NCBI GenBank assembly: GCA_903958995.1
Contig: CAJBVG010000188.1
Span: 1-14,310, forward strand
Direction: 5' to 3'
DNA from: an uncultured bacterium
GTDB taxonomy: Bacteria; Bacteroidota; Bacteroidia; Sphingobacteriales; Sphingobacteriaceae
DNA: 14,310 bases
The notes below the pieces were generated by a model. It did no database searches. It saw nothing but the letters and a program-made list of their open reading frames with translations, and was not told the DNA's origin. Numbering within the stretch: position 1 is the stretch's first letter; the number at the start of each line of letters is the position of its first letter. Both the position numbers and the translations under genes were made by a program. Positions 7,364 through 14,310 of the stretch are shown piece after piece.

Positions 7364-8668
7364 ATGGATACTTTCGAAATTAGAGGTGGCGTTAAGCTTA
7401 AAGGTGAAATCACCCCTCAAGGTGCTAAAAATGAAGCATTACAGATTATTTCTGCGGTTCTTTTAACCGACCAAGAAGTTACAATTTCTAACATACCAGA
7501 CATCGTTGATGTCAATAAGTTAATCGACTTATTGCAAGACATGGGTGTAAAAGTAGATCGCAAATCGAAAGACACTTATGTATTTAAGGCTGATGAAATT
7601 AATTTAGAGTATTTCAAGAGTGATGCTTTTAAGAAAAAAGGATCAGCGTTGCGTGGTTCGGTAATGATTGTTGGACCTTTATTAGCGCGATTTAAAAGGG
7701 CATACATCCCTCGTCCGGGTGGCGATAAAATTGGAAGAAGAAGATTGGATACTCACTTCTTAGGATTCCAAAAATTAGGGGCTAAATTCAATTACGATTC
7801 TAAGGATTCATTTTTCAGCGTAGATGCTACCGAATTAACAGGTACGTATATGTTATTGGATGAAGCATCTGTAACCGGTACAGCTAACATCTTAATGGCA
7901 GCAGTATTGGCAAAAGGTACCACTACCATTTACAACGCAGCTTGCGAACCTTATATACAACAGCTTTGCAAAATGCTTAACAGCATGGGAGCAAAAATAA
8001 CTGGTATTGGATCGAATTTACTTACGGTAGAAGGTGTAACTTATTTAGGTGGATGTTCACACAGAATGTTACCGGATATGATTGAGATAGGCAGTTTCAT
8101 TGGCTTAGCGGCGATGACCCAATCAGAAATCACTATTAAAAATGTTGGATACGAACACCTAGGAGTAATTCCAGAAGTGTTTAAAAAATTAGGGATAAAA
8201 CTAGAACGCAGAGGAGATGATATCTACATCCCATCTCAAGAAATTTATGAGATTGAAACTTTTATTGATGGTTCTATCTTAACAATTTCTGATGCTCCTT
8301 GGCCTGGATTTACTCCTGACTTACTAAGTATAGTTTTAGTAGTTGCTACGCAAGCTAAAGGCTCTGTACTTATTCATCAAAAAATGTTTGAGAGCAGATT
8401 GTTCTTCGTCGATAAATTAATTGACATGGGTGCTCAAATTATTCTATGTGACCCGCATCGTGCCAATATTATTGGACTAGCACGTAAAAATCCATTGCGT
8501 GGTATCGCCATGACCTCTCCAGATATTCGTGCAGGGGTTTCATTACTAATTGCGGCTTTATCTGCTGAAGGGAAAAGTACCATTTCTAATATAGAACAAA
8601 TCGATAGAGGCTACCAAGATATTGAACAACGATTAAAAGCGATTGGTGCTGATATTACCAGATGCTAA
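7364..8668 (+). CDS. murA: UDP-N-acetylglucosamine 1-carboxyvinyltransferase, Asp-type (fosfomycin-insensitive form)
   Basis: MurA transfers enolpyruvate from PEP to UDP-GlcNAc, the first committed step of peptidoglycan synthesis, in the cytosol. The 434-residue protein has the two-lobed EPSP-synthase-type fold. K22 and N23 (GAKNEAL) take the same numbers as in the E. coli enzyme, which supports the ATG at 7364 over a longer TTG start at 7313 that would lie upstream of the hairpin. In the catalytic loop, PGGDKIGRRR places Asp121 where E. coli has Cys115, with R126 at the R120 position. D319 in FTPD matches the catalytic Asp305. Asp at the Cys115 site is known in other bacteria to keep activity while preventing covalent attack by fosfomycin. 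The gene is flanked by hairpin terminators on both sides, so it may be monocistronic. Confidence 0.96.
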   Translation: MDTFEIRGGVKLKGEITPQGAKNEALQIISAVLLTDQEVTISNIPDIVDVNKLIDLLQDMGVKVDRKSKDTYVFKADEINLEYFKSDAFKKKGSALRGSVMIVGPLLARFKRAYIPRPGGDKIGRRRLDTHFLGFQKLGAKFNYDSKDSFFSVDATELTGTYMLLDEASVTGTANILMAAVLAKGTTTIYNAACEPYIQQLCKMLNSMGAKITGIGSNLLTVEGVTYLGGCSHRMLPDMIEIGSFIGLAAMTQSEITIKNVGYEHLGVIPEVFKKLGIKLERRGDDIYIPSQEIYEIETFIDGSILTISDAPWPGFTPDLLSIVLVVATQAKGSVLIHQKMFESRLFFVDKLIDMGAQIILCDPHRANIIGLARKNPLRGIAMTSPDIRAGVSLLIAALSAEGKSTISNIEQIDRGYQDIEQRLKAIGADITRC

Positions 8669-8684
8669 TTCTTAAATAAAATAG

Positions 8685-8696
8685 TTGTTATAACAA
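8685..8696. promoter_or_regulatory. 12-base perfect palindrome after murA
   Basis: TTGTTATAACAA is a perfect palindrome 16 bases downstream of the murA stop and upstream of the terminator. It has the shape of a dimeric regulator site, but AT-rich palindromes of this size also arise by chance, and no second copy was seen in this window. Confidence 0.25.
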
Positions 8697-8711
8697 GAAT
8701 AACATACTACT

Positions 8712-8749
8712 AAATCCCTGTAATGCTGAATATTACAGGGATTTTTTTT
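8712..8749 (+). terminator. Rho-independent terminator of murA
   Basis: AAATCCCTGTAAT (8712-8724) pairs perfectly over 13 bases with ATTACAGGGATTT (8732-8744) around a 7-base loop. A run of eight T spans 8742-8749. It lies 43 bases after the murA stop and ends exactly where the next gene's promoter element begins. Confidence 0.88.
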
Positions 8750-8756
8750 ACATTTG
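8749..8756 (+). promoter_or_regulatory. -7 promoter element for the small lipoprotein gene
   Basis: TACATTTG fits the Bacteroidota -7 consensus TAnnTTTG, 24 bases before ATG 8781. Its first T is the last base of the murA terminator T run. No TTG is found at the usual -33 distance, which lies inside the terminator hairpin. Confidence 0.45.
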
Positions 8757-8780
8757 TGTTCTCATTTTAACACGCTCTAT

Positions 8781-9119
8781 ATGAAAAATTTACTTTCAAT
8801 TACTGCACTTATGTTTTACGTATGTATTACATCTTGTACATCTTCGCCTGAAGAAAATGCCAAATATTCGATTAAATCATTTATGAAAGTGAATTTGAAA
8901 ATTCAGAACAACTATGAACCTATTTCTTTTTCAGCTATAGAAACATTAGCTATACCAGACACGATGACAAATAATAGGATATCATATTTTAAAATAAAAC
9001 ACAACTATTCAGTTATGAATGATTTAAAAGAAAAGGTAAATATGAATGTTGAATTTTATTTAGATAAAGATTACCGAGTTAATGGCGCCAATGTAGATGA
9101 CCTTACAAGAAACGAATAA
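8781..9119 (+). CDS. Small hypothetical lipoprotein
   Basis: This is a 112-residue protein with a clear lipoprotein signal peptide: MKNLLS, a hydrophobic core, and the lipobox ITSC with Cys at 19. After the Cys the sequence reads TSSPEEN, so acidic residues come slightly later than in the typical surface-export signal. The mature part of about 94 residues is charged and ends VDDLTRNE; I recognise no domain. I prefer ATG 8781 to an upstream TTG at 8754 because the upstream start would sit inside the TACATTTG promoter element and would spoil the signal peptide. Its last 17 bases overlap the 3' end of the convergent SRAP gene. Function is unknown. Confidence 0.78.
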   Translation: MKNLLSITALMFYVCITSCTSSPEENAKYSIKSFMKVNLKIQNNYEPISFSAIETLAIPDTMTNNRISYFKIKHNYSVMNDLKEKVNMNVEFYLDKDYRVNGANVDDLTRNE

Positions 9120-9828
9120 CATCGGGGTCATTTACTTTAGATTTAATGATAGGATCAATACGTAAAGCTTCTGAATCACTAAAGTCGTGAGGATACAGAA
9201 TTTTATTAATGTCCTCTTTATTACTTGCTGGGTTTAACCAAACATCTATTTCCTCATCATTTAATTTTAAAGGAGAACGATGGTGTTGAATTTGTTGCAA
9301 TAAATTTGCAGCTGCAGTGGTTAAGATGGAGTACGACTTCATTATTTCACCAGTTGCTTGGTCAACCCACTCTTCCCAAATACCAGCTAAGATGGTTGCT
9401 TCTTGGTCTATTCTACGAATCAGAAATGGTTCATTTAATTTATTTTTTTGAGAGCCCTCAACAAAATAATCGACAGGTATAATGCATCTTCTTTTCTGAA
9501 TGGCTTGACGAAACGAAGGCATATTAAAAATACCCATCTCACCTTTATAGTTCGTGTCATTCGTATCGTTGAGTTTCCCTTCCGCACGAGCATTAAATAG
9601 ATACAATTTTTTAGCAGCCCAACTTGGCGTTAGTCCGAAAACCATTTGTTGATAATATTCAGGCTGAGCGTCTGTAATTACATAAGATTGCATACCAATC
9701 CAAGTATTTACATTCGGAATAAAACTTAAGTGATCTTTTATTATGCGTTGTTCTAAAACCTTAGAAGCTATCTTCGTTTTTTTGCGGTTCTTGAATGTTA
9801 ATTCAGTTTGGGCAGTAACAGAGCACAT
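9103..9828 (-). CDS. SRAP domain protein (YedK/HMCES type), abasic-site DNA-protein cross-linker
   Basis: SRAP proteins shield abasic sites in single-stranded DNA by forming a covalent thiazolidine with the Cys exposed after removal of the initiator Met. This 241-residue protein keeps the active-site set: C2, N79 in NARAE, E124 in PVDYFVEG, and H182 in HHRSPL at the position of YedK His160. The N-terminus reads MCSV instead of the common MCGR, but the essential Cys2 is present. That Cys2 fixes the start, since any longer version would bury it. Its ATG shares one base with the stop of the response regulator (TAATG), so translation is probably coupled and the gene is the third in a kinase-regulator-SRAP operon. 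The 3' end overlaps a convergent lipoprotein gene by 17 bases. Confidence 0.92.
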   Translation of the reverse strand: MCSVTAQTELTFKNRKKTKIASKVLEQRIIKDHLSFIPNVNTWIGMQSYVITDAQPEYYQQMVFGLTPSWAAKKLYLFNARAEGKLNDTNDTNYKGEMGIFNMPSFRQAIQKRRCIIPVDYFVEGSQKNKLNEPFLIRRIDQEATILAGIWEEWVDQATGEIMKSYSILTTAAANLLQQIQHHRSPLKLNDEEIDVWLNPASNKEDINKILYPHDFSDSEALRIDPIIKSKVNDPDVIRFL

Positions 9829-10226
9829 TATATTTCATCTAGATGTTCAAGAGAAAGAGGCTTACTGATAAAAGAAATTACACTTGAATAATCTTTAGAA
9901 CGACGAATATCATTAGGATCAACTGAACTGGTCAGCATAATTACTTTGGTATTTTTTAAATTATCGGCAGTGATTTTCTCAAACTCCACAAGGAATCCGA
10001 AACCATTCATTATGGGCATATTGATATCAAGTAATATAATTTTCGGAATCAACATTTCATCCGTAGTTGTTTTATTCTCCGAAAAATAAGTCAGCGCATC
10101 GTTTGCTGAAGTGAAAACAATAATATTTTCAGCAACCATGTTCTTACTCAGAATATGTTTATTAACCATATTGTCAATATCACTATCGTCAATTAACATG
10201 ATGCTTTTGTACTTGTACTCGTTCAT
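9828..10226 (-). CDS. Single-domain response regulator (receiver only)
   Basis: This 132-residue protein is a complete CheY-like receiver with no output domain. The acidic pocket is D13-D14 (IDDS), the phosphoacceptor is D67 in LLDINMP, the switch Thr is T99 in MLTSS, and the conserved Lys is K122 in SKP. Receivers of this kind usually act by protein-protein contact or as phosphorelay intermediates, not by binding DNA. The kinase gene ends 11 bases upstream and is the likely phosphodonor. The stop TAA overlaps the SRAP start by one base. Target and output are unknown. I am sure of the domain and unsure of the pathway. Confidence 0.92.
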   Translation of the reverse strand: MNEYKYKSIMLIDDSDIDNMVNKHILSKNMVAENIIVFTSANDALTYFSENKTTTDEMLIPKIILLDINMPIMNGFGFLVEFEKITADNLKNTKVIMLTSSVDPNDIRRSKDYSSVISFISKPLSLEHLDEI

Positions 10227-10237
10227 ATCATCTTGTA

Positions 10238-11824
10238 TTAAACCAATTGTGGAATGGGTGTTTCACTATTATTATTTAAGGGCAAGTATACTGTAAATAT
10301 TGTACCTCTATTTTCTTCACTTTCTAAAATTACTCTTCCACCAGATTTCTCCACTGCATTTCTAACAATATACAAACCTAAACCTGTACCCGATGATTTA
10401 GTATTACCTCTGAAAAACATATCGAATACATTTCTTTGTAATGTCTCTGGTATCCCTTGCCCATTATCTTCCACCTGAACCATCAATTCGTTATTTTTTT
10501 TGAAGGTAGATATTTTTATAGTTGATTTTGGTTTAGATGAGTCTTGATACCTAATGGCATTGATTATTAAATTTTGAAAAATATTATTCACTAGCGATTT
10601 GTCTAATCTCAATTGAATATCATTATCTAAATTTAGCTCCCAATGTATATTCGCATATTCAGGTAAATTTTCAAAACTTGAAATAATTTTCAAAATAACA
10701 TCATTGATGTGAATATCGACAAGGTTAATAGAGCCTTGTGTAATTTTTGTAATGTTCAATAAGTCCATTAAAATGGTATCTAAATTATGAACACTTTTTT
10801 CAATTAAATTAAAATATTGAATTGCACTTTCATCAACAATTTCTGTTTTTGCGATGTTAAGCAAACCTTGTAAGGATGAAAGAGGTCCTTTCAAATCATG
10901 TGATGATCGGTAAATAAACGTATCTAACTCCTTTATTTTATCTTCTAATTTTATTTCAAATGCTTTACGATCACTTATATCTCTACTTATGGATATTATC
11001 CCTTGAATTACATTTGTATTATCAACATAAGTCAATTTGTTCGTTGATTCTATCCAAATGTATTCACCATTTTTTTTCTGATAACGATAAGCTGCTGTGT
11101 AAATCCCTAATCCCTTATCAACAAAATCGAGTAACCCATTTTTTATAGCAATAGCATCGTCGGGGTGTAAAAAATCGAATGCTGATTTTCCTAGCATTTC
11201 TGCAGGATTATAACCAAGCATTGTATAGGAAGAATTTGAAACGTAATTATACACTCCTTCTAAATCGTGACGAGTAATCATATCTGTTGCGTTTTCGGCA
11301 ATTAAACGATATTGTTCTTCACTCGTTTTAATACGTTGATCATTGAGCATACGATCAGTAGCATCACGGGATACAGCAATAATTTCCTTGGGCTCGTTTG
11401 TCTTTTCATCAAACAGTAATCTACCACTGGTTTCAATCCAAGTATAGGTACCATTCTTATTTAAAAAACGATATTCAAATCTTAATTTGTTTTTATTCTC
11501 AAAAATAGATTCCAATTGAGAACGCATTTGAGCGACATCATCGATATGGAAAAAATCTCTCAATTTTCTTCCTAATACTTCTTCTGGAGTGTACCCTGAC
11601 AATTCGAATATTGCAGGTGATGCGTATAAAATATCACCCGATAAATTGTGTACAGAAATGACATCATTGGTGTTTTCTGCTAGAGATAAATACTTTAAAT
11701 CGAATTCGTTTCTTAATTCAATAACTTGAGCGTTATATCCTTTTGCCTTCAGTTCGTTGTATAGTAAATCGTAATCTGCTTTTTTGTCTTCGACTATAAG
11801 CACTTTAAATTTTTGTTGTTGCAT
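10238..11824 (-). CDS. PAS-PAS sensor histidine kinase with truncated receiver-like N-terminus
   Basis: This 528-residue kinase has no membrane segment, so it is cytosolic. Residues 5-42 resemble the start of a receiver domain (KVLIVED, then an amphipathic helix and a second strand). The sequence then passes straight into PAS without the phosphoacceptor Asp, switch Thr or Lys. PAS1 spans about 46-160 and PAS2 about 169-290, each ending in a PAC-like SRD motif. The HisKA domain has H309 in SSHDLKGPL. The HATPase has the N-box N418/N422, DNGQG at 453-457 and GTGLGL at 479-484. It should autophosphorylate and pass phosphate to the receiver encoded 11 bases downstream. The PAS ligand is unknown. 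The gene is divergent from the class A PBP, with 108 bases between starts. Confidence 0.93.
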   Translation of the reverse strand: MQQQKFKVLIVEDKKADYDLLYNELKAKGYNAQVIELRNEFDLKYLSLAENTNDVISVHNLSGDILYASPAIFELSGYTPEEVLGRKLRDFFHIDDVAQMRSQLESIFENKNKLRFEYRFLNKNGTYTWIETSGRLLFDEKTNEPKEIIAVSRDATDRMLNDQRIKTSEEQYRLIAENATDMITRHDLEGVYNYVSNSSYTMLGYNPAEMLGKSAFDFLHPDDAIAIKNGLLDFVDKGLGIYTAAYRYQKKNGEYIWIESTNKLTYVDNTNVIQGIISISRDISDRKAFEIKLEDKIKELDTFIYRSSHDLKGPLSSLQGLLNIAKTEIVDESAIQYFNLIEKSVHNLDTILMDLLNITKITQGSINLVDIHINDVILKIISSFENLPEYANIHWELNLDNDIQLRLDKSLVNNIFQNLIINAIRYQDSSKPKSTIKISTFKKNNELMVQVEDNGQGIPETLQRNVFDMFFRGNTKSSGTGLGLYIVRNAVEKSGGRVILESEENRGTIFTVYLPLNNNSETPIPQLV

Positions 11825-11920
11825 TGAGCGTAAAGTTGTTGCTAAATTTTTTTATACGAGAACTATCCAATAAAGTTAAAGAATAATTGCATATTTTTAT
11901 TAGGAAGCTCTTAATTATGA

Positions 11921-11928
11921 TAAATTTG
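11921..11928 (+). promoter_or_regulatory. -7 promoter element for the class A PBP gene
   Basis: TAAATTTG matches the Bacteroidota TAnnTTTG -7 consensus and ends only 4 bases before the ATG at 11933. Transcription would begin at or within a few bases of the start codon, giving a leaderless or near-leaderless mRNA. No TTG lies at normal -33 spacing. Confidence 0.45.
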
Positions 11929-11932
11929 CGCT

Positions 11933-14191
11933 ATGGATAAGGCCTGGATACGTATTCTATATCAAATTTGTAGAATACTAGCTATATATTTCTTATTAAT
12001 TGAACTGAACTTTTTATGGCTCTTCGGGTATTCTCCTGGAATTGTTGAACTGAAAAGCCCCTCATATACAGTAGCTTCTGAAGTATATGCTAGTGACGGT
12101 TCTTTATTGGGTCGATATTATAAAGAAAACAGATCGCCCATTAAGTACGAGGAGATACCCCAAAATTTAATCGATGCATTAATTGCCACCGAAGATGTAA
12201 GATTTTATCAGCATCACGGAATTGATTTCCAATCATTATTGTCAAGTGTGTATTCTACTGCTACAGGCGATAAGCGCGGAGCAAGTACCATTACTCAACA
12301 ACTTGCCAAGAATTTATTTAGAACACGTAGTAAGAGCTCACAAGGACTTATACGATACGTTCCTGGTGTGAGCACTGTAGTTTATAAGACCAAAGAATGG
12401 CTTACCGCATTGAAGCTAGAAATGCTCTATACGAAGAAAGAAATCTTAGAGATGTATTTAAACACTGTGAGTTTTGGAAATAACACATTCGGTATTCAAG
12501 TCGCCTCAAAGAAATACTTCAGTAAGAATCCTAATTTATTAAAGGACGAAGAAGCAGCATTAATGGTTGGAATGTTGAAGGCTACATCAACCTTCAACCC
12601 TATTACGTTTCCCGATAAAGCGACAGACCGACGAAATGTGGTGTTATCTCAAATGTTTAAATCGGGATTTATCACTAAAAAGGAATATAACAGATTACTG
12701 AAAAAGCCTTTAAAACTTAACATCTCCGAAGATGATGATGATTTAAGTAAAGACTCTTATATACGAACTGCGGTTGCCAATTATTTAAAAGAATGGTGTG
12801 ATGAAAACGACATCGACTTGTATTCAGACGGTTTAAAAATTTACACAAGCATTGATCCCATTATTCAGAAACATGCCGAAGAAGCAGTGGAGGAATGGAT
12901 GAAAACCTTACAGAAGCGTTTCCATAATCAATGGCAAAACGAAATTCCTTGGAGAGATGAGAATGGACAAGAGATTCCAAACTTCTTAGAAACATTATCA
13001 AAAAGATTACCCATCTATAAAAAGCTTATTAAAAAATACGATGGCAATCTCGACTCTATTAATGTTGCCTTAAATGAAAAACACCGTATTAAAGTATTTA
13101 CTTGGAAAGGTGAAAAGGATACTACATTTTCTACCTATGATTCACTTGCTTATTATGCAAAAATATTACAAGCAGGCTTAATGAGTTTCGACCCGGTTAC
13201 AGGATTAGTGAAAGCATATGTGGGTGGTATTAATCACGATTATTTTAAATACGACCACGTTACTCAATCGAAAAGACAAGCAGGCTCTACATTTAAGCCC
13301 TTTGTATATTTAACAGCGATAGATAATGGCTACTCCCCTTGCGATAAATTTACAGACAAGCCGATAACCATTACTTACGAAGAAGATGGTGAAACTAAAA
13401 CCTGGTCGCCAAAGAATTCCGATTGGTCGTTCTCTGGCAAAGAAATGTCGCTACGTTGGGCCATGGGAAAATCGTGTAACTCGGTTACCGCACAATTAAC
13501 AGAAGCGGTGGGTTGGGAAAACGTTGTGAAATACGCTAAGAAACTAGGGATTGAAAGTCCACTGAAAGCTGTGCCATCGGTAGGATTAGGTTCTAATGAT
13601 GTAACTGTATTTGAAATGGTACGTGCCTATGGAACTTTCTTAAATAAAGGAATAAAAACAGAACCACTATTAGTGACTCGTATTAATGATCACGATGGTA
13701 AACTTATCAAAGACTTTGTAGCCGAACAAGAGCGAGTAATTTCTGAAGAAACAGCTTGGCTAATGCTCTATATGTTTAAAGGTGGTATGGAAGAACCAGG
13801 TGGTACTTCACAAGCCTTATGGGAGTTTGATTTATGGCAAAAAGGAAATGAAATAGGTGGTAAAACTGGAACTACTTCTAACCATTCTGATGGTTGGTAC
13901 ATGGGAATTTCTAAAGATTTAGTTACTGGTGTTTGGGTTGGTGCCGATGAACGAAGTGTTCACTTTAAAACATCCGATTATGGTGAAGGTTCAAAAACTG
14001 CTTTACCTATCTATGGTAAATTCATGGAGAAATTATACAAGGATCCTAAATCAGGAATCACCTTTGGGAAATTACCTAAGCCTTGGGGTAAAATAGAGAA
14101 AGATTATTATTGCCCTACTCCTCGCCAACCGAGAGTTGATACTTCAATTGTAGATAGTACGATGGTAGATAGCACTGCGATTCAATTGTAA
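11933..14191 (+). CDS. mrcA: Class A penicillin-binding protein (PBP1A type; glycosyltransferase and transpeptidase)
   Basis: This 752-residue bifunctional enzyme polymerises glycan strands and cross-links peptides in the periplasm. The N-terminal segment at about 6-32 is a membrane anchor. The GT51 domain has the catalytic E87 in ATEDVRFYQHHGID and the GASTITQQLAKNLF block. The transpeptidase carries the three penicillin-binding motifs: S452-x-x-K455 (AGSTFKPF), S514-C-N516 and K644-T-G646. The start is supported because the anchor would be lost with any later Met. The C-terminus is a Pro-rich linker followed by three 5-residue repeats (VDTSI, VDSTM, VDSTA at 735-749) that are probably disordered. 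The gene is divergent from the kinase operon. Its stop codon lies in the first unit of a 7-base tandem array. The mrcA symbol follows the E. coli name; orthology is by family. Confidence 0.94.
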   Translation: MDKAWIRILYQICRILAIYFLLIELNFLWLFGYSPGIVELKSPSYTVASEVYASDGSLLGRYYKENRSPIKYEEIPQNLIDALIATEDVRFYQHHGIDFQSLLSSVYSTATGDKRGASTITQQLAKNLFRTRSKSSQGLIRYVPGVSTVVYKTKEWLTALKLEMLYTKKEILEMYLNTVSFGNNTFGIQVASKKYFSKNPNLLKDEEAALMVGMLKATSTFNPITFPDKATDRRNVVLSQMFKSGFITKKEYNRLLKKPLKLNISEDDDDLSKDSYIRTAVANYLKEWCDENDIDLYSDGLKIYTSIDPIIQKHAEEAVEEWMKTLQKRFHNQWQNEIPWRDENGQEIPNFLETLSKRLPIYKKLIKKYDGNLDSINVALNEKHRIKVFTWKGEKDTTFSTYDSLAYYAKILQAGLMSFDPVTGLVKAYVGGINHDYFKYDHVTQSKRQAGSTFKPFVYLTAIDNGYSPCDKFTDKPITITYEEDGETKTWSPKNSDWSFSGKEMSLRWAMGKSCNSVTAQLTEAVGWENVVKYAKKLGIESPLKAVPSVGLGSNDVTVFEMVRAYGTFLNKGIKTEPLLVTRINDHDGKLIKDFVAEQERVISEETAWLMLYMFKGGMEEPGGTSQALWEFDLWQKGNEIGGKTGTTSNHSDGWYMGISKDLVTGVWVGADERSVHFKTSDYGEGSKTALPIYGKFMEKLYKDPKSGITFGKLPKPWGKIEKDYYCPTPRQPRVDTSIVDSTMVDSTAIQL

Positions 14192-14219
14192 ATTGTAAAT
14201 TTTAAATTCTAAATTGTGA
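14185..14219 (+). repeat. Five-unit 7-base tandem array at the PBP stop codon
   Basis: Five consecutive units of the form ATTNTAA run from 14185: ATTGTAA twice, then ATTTTAA, ATTCTAA and a diverged ATTGTGA. The first unit contains the TAA stop of the class A PBP gene. The unit type matches the ATTCTAA array at 2641-2672. Confidence 0.75.
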
Positions 14220-14224
14220 GTTAG

Positions 14225-14252
14225 CCTGCATCGGCGAAAGACGAGGTTTTTT
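14225..14252 (+). terminator. Possible weak terminator downstream of the class A PBP gene
   Basis: CCTGCATC and GACGAGG can pair imperfectly (one bulge, one mismatch) around a loop with GGCGAAA, followed by six T at 14247-14252. The position 33 bases after the stop is sensible, but the stem is poor. Beyond it, to the end of the window, I see no gene or recognisable site. Confidence 0.3.
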
Positions 14253-14310
14253 GAATAGTAGTGTTTTTCTTTTTTGAATATTGGTATTTAAAAGAACAAT
14301 AAACAAGTCA

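Noticed and set aside
8754..8780. TTG-initiated extension of the small lipoprotein
   Set aside because: It begins inside the TACATTTG promoter element and would add polar residues before the signal peptide.
9103..11824. Mobile element or defence island around the kinase/SRAP operon
   Set aside because: There is no integrase, transposase, target-site repeat or composition shift; the flanking genes are ordinary core genes.

Overview
The window looks like a chromosomal segment of an AT-rich Bacteroidota bacterium, probably close to Flavobacteriales or another aquatic lineage. This rests on four things: a DUF4290-type gene next to murA, short lipoproteins with Bacteroidota-style lipoboxes, TAnnTTTG promoter -7 elements just upstream of starts, and a MurA carrying Asp in place of the catalytic Cys. 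The genes are mostly core functions. I see no transposase, phage gene, CRISPR array, tRNA or rRNA.

Layout, left to right. (1) The 3' end of a phosphoglycerate mutase (gpmI), followed 3 bases later by a small lipoprotein. (2) Two minus-strand genes: an M20 metallopeptidase, then a YyaL/SPATA20-type thioredoxin-domain protein, separated by a 77-base gap in 7-base periodic register. (3) Plus-strand pcrA/uvrD helicase, a 120-base stretch in strict 8-base register, the DUF4290 gene with an Asn-rich tail, a terminator-like hairpin, murA, a second terminator, then a small lipoprotein. (4) A minus-strand operon of PAS-PAS histidine kinase, single-domain response regulator and SRAP (YedK/HMCES-type) protein; the last two are translationally coupled. 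(5) A divergent class A penicillin-binding protein, ending in a third short-period repeat.

Functionally, MurA (first committed peptidoglycan step) and the class A PBP (last polymerisation and cross-linking steps) are cell-wall enzymes. PcrA and SRAP handle DNA damage or replication conflicts. The kinase/regulator pair is the only obvious signalling module, and its joining to SRAP is the most interesting gene-content observation.

Three supplied reading frames were shortened at the N-terminus: pcrA to GTG 4239, murA to ATG 7364 and the second lipoprotein to ATG 8781. In each case the longer version would start inside a promoter or terminator element.

The least explained signal is non-coding. 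Short-period arrays (7-base ATTNTAA-like and ACGARWT-like, 8-base ATTAGCAC/CCAATTAG-like) start at or beside stop codons and fill whole intergenic gaps in unbroken register.
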